64,000 nucleotides of DNA, taken from positions 186,001 through 250,000 of the forward strand of contig NZ_JAAQPH010000006.1 of assembly GCF_011683915.1 (NCBI RefSeq). Direction: 5' to 3'. The notes beneath the pieces are model-generated. The model ran no database searches and was not told the DNA's origin. It saw only the letters and a program-made list of their open reading frames with translations. The translations under genes were made by a program, and so were the position numbers. Positions within the stretch are counted from its first letter, which is position 1, and the number at the start of each line of letters is the position of its first letter. Positions 60,588-64,000 of this stretch are shown piece after piece. This DNA is from Pelagibius litoralis. Lineage in GTDB: Bacteria; Pseudomonadota; Alphaproteobacteria; Kiloniellales; Kiloniellaceae.

Positions 60588-61475
60588 ATGAACAATTTAT
60601 CCGACAACTTCCGCGGCGCCCTTTTCATGTCCATCTCCATGGCGGGCTTTGCGCTGAACGACGCGACCGTCAAGTTGGCTTCCGCGGACCTCGGCCTGTT
60701 TCAGATTATCCTGCTGCGCGGCGTTTTCGCCTGCCTGTTGCTCACCCTGCTGGCCTGGCATCGCCGCAGCCTGTTCTATCGGCCATCGCGCGGCGACACG
60801 ATGGTGCTGATCCTGAGGGCGACGGGCGAGGTCGGTGGCACGCTGTGTTTCCTGACCGCGCTTTTCAACATGCCGATCGCCAACGCGACCGCCATCCTTC
60901 AGGCGTTGCCCCTGGCCGTCACCCTGGCGGCCGCCCTGTTCCTGGACGAGGCCGTGGGCTGGCGGCGCTACAGCGCCATCGCGGTGGGCTTCATCGGTGT
61001 GCTGATTATCGTCCGGCCGGGCGGGGAGGGCTTTAACGCCTACGCCCTCTGGGCCGTGGCGGCTGTCGCCTTCATCGTGCTGCGCGATCTTTCAACCCGG
61101 CTTCTTTCCGCCGGCGTTCCCACGCTGTTCACCGCGCTCACCTCCGGCCTGGCGATTACCGTTGTCGGCGGCGTGCTGGCGCTGACCGAGGACTGGGCGC
61201 CGGTCAGCGGACCGTCGCTCGCGCTGACGGCGGGCGCCGCCTTCTTCCTGCTCTTTGCCTATATCTTCGGTGTCAGGACCATGCGCATGGGCGAGGTCAG
61301 CTTCATCTCACCCTTCCGCTACACTGTCCTCATCTGGGCGATGATCCTGGGCTTCCTGCTGTTCGGCGAAGTTCCCGACGGCTGGACCCTGGTCGGCAGC
61401 CTCGTCGTGGTCGGTATGGGCATCTACACCTTCTACCGCGAACGGCGGCTGTTGAAGGCGGCTGCGGCGCAATGA
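60588..61475 (+). CDS. EamA (DMT superfamily) transporter
   Basis: A 295-residue membrane protein with ten predicted spans in two EamA halves. Blocks: GALFMSISMAGFALNDATVKLA, LILRATGEVGGTLCFLTALFNMPIANATAILQALPLAVTLAAALFLDEAVGWRRYSAIAVGFIGVLIIVRPG, and near the C-terminus FISPFRYTVLIWAMILGFLLFGEVPDGWTLVGSLVVVGMGIYTFYRERR. It moves small metabolites, in or out. It lies 36 bases after the MttB paralogue on the same strand, so it is likely co-transcribed and may carry the same substrate. Confidence 0.87.
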   Translation: MNNLSDNFRGALFMSISMAGFALNDATVKLASADLGLFQIILLRGVFACLLLTLLAWHRRSLFYRPSRGDTMVLILRATGEVGGTLCFLTALFNMPIANATAILQALPLAVTLAAALFLDEAVGWRRYSAIAVGFIGVLIIVRPGGEGFNAYALWAVAAVAFIVLRDLSTRLLSAGVPTLFTALTSGLAITVVGGVLALTEDWAPVSGPSLALTAGAAFFLLFAYIFGVRTMRMGEVSFISPFRYTVLIWAMILGFLLFGEVPDGWTLVGSLVVVGMGIYTFYRERRLLKAAAAQ

Positions 61476-61479
61476 GACC

Positions 61480-62232
61480 CTAATATTCGGGAAACTTTTC
61501 GCTGCTGAGTCTAGTCTTGTCGTTAGCTAGAAAGTGGGCGAACCGTCTGACCACCTCTCGCGCAATCTCCATCTGCCTTTTGCGCTGACCCCATGTCTGA
61601 TCAACGATAATGCCATGTCTCATTTGATCGGCTGCTACTTTGAACTCTGCTAGGGTGCTTTGCTGCAAATTCAGAGCAGTGCGCATTTCTCTCCATGCTG
61701 CGATGTCTTTTCTACCAGACGTCATCGAAAGAAAGAATCCTTTCACAGCCTCTATTGCTCGGTAGCAATAAAACGCTGTTTCAATAGGCATTCTTATCGA
61801 TCTCCGGAAATTGGCCATTGCTGATCGCAACTGGAGATCTGATCCCGCTAGCTGAACGAGCTGAGCAAGCTCCGGGAACGGGTCCGTGGTATCTATTCGT
61901 TCGTCAGCGCCAAACACTCGTAAATAGCCAGAGTCGACGTTGAGAGCTGAAACGATCTCAACATCGTAGCCGATCCCGCTCGCAATTCCATGAGCATCAG
62001 TGAAGACTGACACTAGGCTGTTGACCACAAGATTTCGTAGCGTTTCCAAATTGATTTCGACGTTGTTGGTTATGCATCGGACCGAAATTACCGATTTCAG
62101 AATCGTGAAGTGACAGCCAATCTCACCGAACGGTGTTTCGATAGACCTCTGGATGGGATTGCCCCCACTACCGGTAGCATTAAAGTCGGCTCTCTCGGGA
62201 ATGACGCGGCCATGGAATACAATTGTAGACAT
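61480..62232 (-). CDS. Low-GC hypothetical protein, possible HEPN-like C-terminus
   Basis: A 250-residue protein of clearly lower GC than its neighbours, so probably acquired. The N-terminal half is mixed alpha/beta. The C-terminal half is helical: YCYRAIEAVKGFF...WREMRTALNLQQSTLAEFKVAADQMRHGIIVDQTWGQRKRQMEIAREVVRRFAHFL. The pattern of a 'YRAIE' helix followed by a 'RHG' motif recalls the Apea-type HEPN domains found in defence proteins. This likeness is weak and is only pattern-based. No signal peptide or membrane span. It is convergent with the EamA gene, with four bases between stops. Confidence 0.6.
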   Translation of the reverse strand: MSTIVFHGRVIPERADFNATGSGGNPIQRSIETPFGEIGCHFTILKSVISVRCITNNVEINLETLRNLVVNSLVSVFTDAHGIASGIGYDVEIVSALNVDSGYLRVFGADERIDTTDPFPELAQLVQLAGSDLQLRSAMANFRRSIRMPIETAFYCYRAIEAVKGFFLSMTSGRKDIAAWREMRTALNLQQSTLAEFKVAADQMRHGIIVDQTWGQRKRQMEIAREVVRRFAHFLANDKTRLSSEKFPEY

Positions 62233-62395
62233 CAGTGTCCTGAGTTTTTTGGTTCACTGATTAGTTAGCCAATCTGACTTCTCAATGACCAGAGAAAACG
62301 AAAAATGCTGCTATCTGTGTTGGTCCGCCTAGGCGATCGCGTAGAACGGTGAGCAGCTGCTCCCGTGCCTCTTCGATCAGAACCGATTAGGGTGG

Positions 62396-63337
62396 TTATG
62401 CCGTTCCCGGATGGACCGGGGCTTCCTTGGCGCGGAAGAAATAGCGCCGGAAGATGGTACCGTAACCGGAGAACACGTAGCCCCCGTTGGCGGCCTGGAA
62501 GAGGGCGCGCTGTTCGCGGTAGAGCGCCGGGATGCGGTACCAGGGCAGGCCCGGCTTGGCGTGGTGGACGATGTGCAGGTTGTTGTTGAGGAACAGCAGC
62601 GACATCAGCGGCCCGGCCTCGACGATGGCCGAGCGGTGGGTCGGAACCGGCTCCGCGCGATGCTCCAGGAAGGAGCGCAGCAGGGTCAGGCCGATGCCGG
62701 GATAGACGAAGAACAGCAGGTATTGCCAGAGCGGCAGGCCGCAGACGGCGAGCACCCAGGTAAGCACCAGAACGACACCCAGCCCATGAAGCGCCCAGGC
62801 CTTGGCGTGGGAGAAATCGCCCCGCAGCAGGCGCTTGCCTTCGGCACCGTAGAGCAGCCAGAAGCAGCGCAGCGGCCCCAACAGCAGGCGCCCGGCAAGG
62901 CTGTTCTGCACCCAGAGGAAGGTCCGGACGAAGGGGCCGGCGGTGGCCCAGGCCTCAGCGGTAAGATAGAAGGATTCCGGATCGTCCAGCGGATCGGTGA
63001 GGCTGTCGTCGTTGTGGTGTGCCAGATGGCTTTCGCGATAGAGGCGGAAGGGGATCCAGAGCCAGAGGCTCGGCAGCACCAGGGCTTCGTTCAGCCAGGC
63101 GAAAGGCGTCGGGTGGCCGTGCACCACCTCATGCTGCAGTGAGCCGTGCCAGGCCACCAGAAAGGTGCCGGCCGGCAGCAGGACCCACCAGGCCAGGGCG
63201 CCGTGGAACCAGGTAAGGGCGCCGAAGGCAGCGTAAATCACAACCACGACCGCCAGGGTCGGGAACTCGAACTTTCTGGAAACGTGTTTTCTCAGAACGG
63301 GGGCAGAGGCCTGCCCCGACACAAAACGATTACTCAA
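62396..63337 (-). CDS. Membrane fatty-acid desaturase
   Basis: A 313-residue membrane di-iron desaturase/hydroxylase. All three histidine boxes are present: HGSLQHEVVHGH (near 64-75), HLAHH (near 103) and HIVHH (near 255), with hydrophobic spans between them. It would act on fatty acids, lipids or other hydrophobic substrates, using oxygen. The start is a TTG at 63337 with GGGGGAT upstream; a GTG at 63322 is the alternative. The first 25 residues are polar. It is divergent from an XRE regulator. Confidence 0.87.
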   Translation of the reverse strand: MSNRFVSGQASAPVLRKHVSRKFEFPTLAVVVVIYAAFGALTWFHGALAWWVLLPAGTFLVAWHGSLQHEVVHGHPTPFAWLNEALVLPSLWLWIPFRLYRESHLAHHNDDSLTDPLDDPESFYLTAEAWATAGPFVRTFLWVQNSLAGRLLLGPLRCFWLLYGAEGKRLLRGDFSHAKAWALHGLGVVLVLTWVLAVCGLPLWQYLLFFVYPGIGLTLLRSFLEHRAEPVPTHRSAIVEAGPLMSLLFLNNNLHIVHHAKPGLPWYRIPALYREQRALFQAANGGYVFSGYGTIFRRYFFRAKEAPVHPGTA

Positions 63338-63528
63338 GTGGTTTCATCCCCCGATGAATAACGGCTGATACATAACGACCAGGGCATTCTCCCAAAAAGG
63401 GGTAGGGGACAACAATGCGGGACTGCGCACATATCGCAGTTTCTTATCTGCATTGTTTACAATCGCCGCATATTCACTCTAATATGTGCGAATTATCAAC
63501 AAAGTGGCTAATAATCACGGAAACCTTA

Positions 63529-64000
63529 ATGGATCGCCGACAAACCGTTGAAATCTTTCGCGAACGCCTGACCGAGGTGATCGACCGCTCGGGCCTCAGC
63601 CGTTCGGCCTTCGCCCGCAAGGCCGGTCTCGACCGCTCGACGCTCTCACAGCTGCTGTCCGACGGAAACGACCGCCTGCCGCGGGCGGAGACCATTGCTT
63701 CCATCGCCGAACATGAGCAGGTCTCCACCGACTGGCTGCTGGGGCTGATCCAGGAGGAGAAGGTCGGCACCAACATTCTGAGTGAGGCACCGGAAATCGC
63801 CCAGGGGACTTCTTCCACCTTTGCTGACGAGCGGCTGGCGCGCTGGCGGGCCGAGGCGGTGGGCTACAAGATCCGCTATGTGCCCTCCACCCTGCCGGAC
63901 CTCTTGAAGGGGGAGGAAGTGATCCGCTTCGAGTATCGTCAGCAGGGCAGCGAGATGCCGGCCTTTCGCATGGAGCAGGCGGAGGCGCGTCTGGCCTACA
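63529..64000 (+). CDS. XRE-family regulator, N-terminal part
   Basis: The plus strand is open from an ATG at 63529 to the right edge (157 codons), so the gene is cut by the window. Residues about 8-65 form a helix-turn-helix: FRERLTEVIDRSGLSRSAFARKAGLDRSTLSQLLSDGNDRLPRAETIASIAEHEQVSTDWLLGL. After a linker comes RLARWRAEAVGYKIRYVPSTLPDLLKGEEVIRFEY, the start of a sensory or enzyme-like domain of unknown type. The 190 bases before it are AT-rich with several ATATG/CATAT patches, probably its own operator. It is divergent from the desaturase gene, which it may regulate. Confidence 0.8.
   Translation, partial: MDRRQTVEIFRERLTEVIDRSGLSRSAFARKAGLDRSTLSQLLSDGNDRLPRAETIASIAEHEQVSTDWLLGLIQEEKVGTNILSEAPEIAQGTSSTFADERLARWRAEAVGYKIRYVPSTLPDLLKGEEVIRFEYRQQGSEMPAFRMEQAEARLAY

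Noticed and set aside
1-64000. Prophage, integron or insertion sequence
   Set aside because: No transposase, integrase or phage structural protein was recognised; the low-GC genes are single and have no visible boundary repeats.

Overview
The window is a 64 kb stretch of GC-rich chromosome from an alphaproteobacterium. The gene content (soxBDAG sarcosine oxidase, MttB-superfamily methyltransferases with a corrinoid protein, a TRAP transporter, five-step Hut pathway, AcoABC) suggests a heterotrophic, probably marine or saline member of the Rhodospirillales/Kiloniellales type. That placement is inference from gene content only. I saw no tRNA, rRNA, CRISPR array, prophage or insertion sequence.

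Layout. 1-6.9 kb: a truncated 2-oxoglutarate/Fe(II) oxygenase, a homocysteine S-methyltransferase, a large dimethylglycine/sarcosine-dehydrogenase-like flavoprotein and, divergently, the first MttB homologue. 7-14.7 kb: a patchwork with a lower-GC P-loop protein, an FlK-type thioesterase, the acoABC acetoin dehydrogenase operon, a LysE exporter, a GNAT enzyme and an unlisted 42-residue membrane peptide. 14.9-21.4 kb: soxBDAG with a divergent GlxA/GbdR-type AraC regulator. 21.4-27.2 kb: a six-gene corrinoid one-carbon operon (corrinoid protein, DUF1638 protein, small 'virulence factor'-family protein, MetF-like protein, methyl-H4folate:corrinoid methyltransferase, RamA-like ASKHA/ferredoxin activator). 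27.5-32.5 kb: an adrenodoxin-reductase-like enzyme, korAB and a MarR regulator. 32.6-40 kb: hutH, a chemoreceptor, the second MttB homologue and a three-gene Fe-S/amidotransferase operon. 40-43.7 kb: LysR regulator and envelope proteins. 43.8-49 kb: a TRAP transporter downstream of hutU. 49-56.6 kb: accessory genes plus hutC, hutG, hutI and hutF. 57.3-61.5 kb: an amine-oxidase-type flavoprotein divergent from the third MttB homologue and an EamA transporter. 62.4 kb to the end: a fatty-acid desaturase and a truncated XRE regulator.

How it works together. Much of the window handles N-methylated compounds. MttB homologues would pass methyl groups from quaternary amines to the corrinoid protein, and the H4folate methyltransferase and MetF-like protein would move them into the folate pool. 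The homocysteine methyltransferase, DMGDH-like protein and SoxBDAG would deal with betaine, dimethylglycine and sarcosine. The second theme is histidine breakdown to glutamate (HutH, U, I, F, G), controlled by HutC.

The most interesting signal joins the two themes. The palindrome TTGTATATACAA occurs at five intergenic sites: before hutH, before hutU, between hutC and hutG, between hutI and hutF, and between the flavoprotein and the third MttB homologue. The flavoprotein/MttB/EamA set therefore looks like part of the HutC regulon. I propose, as inference, that it demethylates an N-methylated histidine such as hercynine (histidine betaine) and feeds it into the Hut pathway. At least three families of intergenic palindromic repeats are also present, one in three copies, two of which provide the stop codon of the neighbouring gene.
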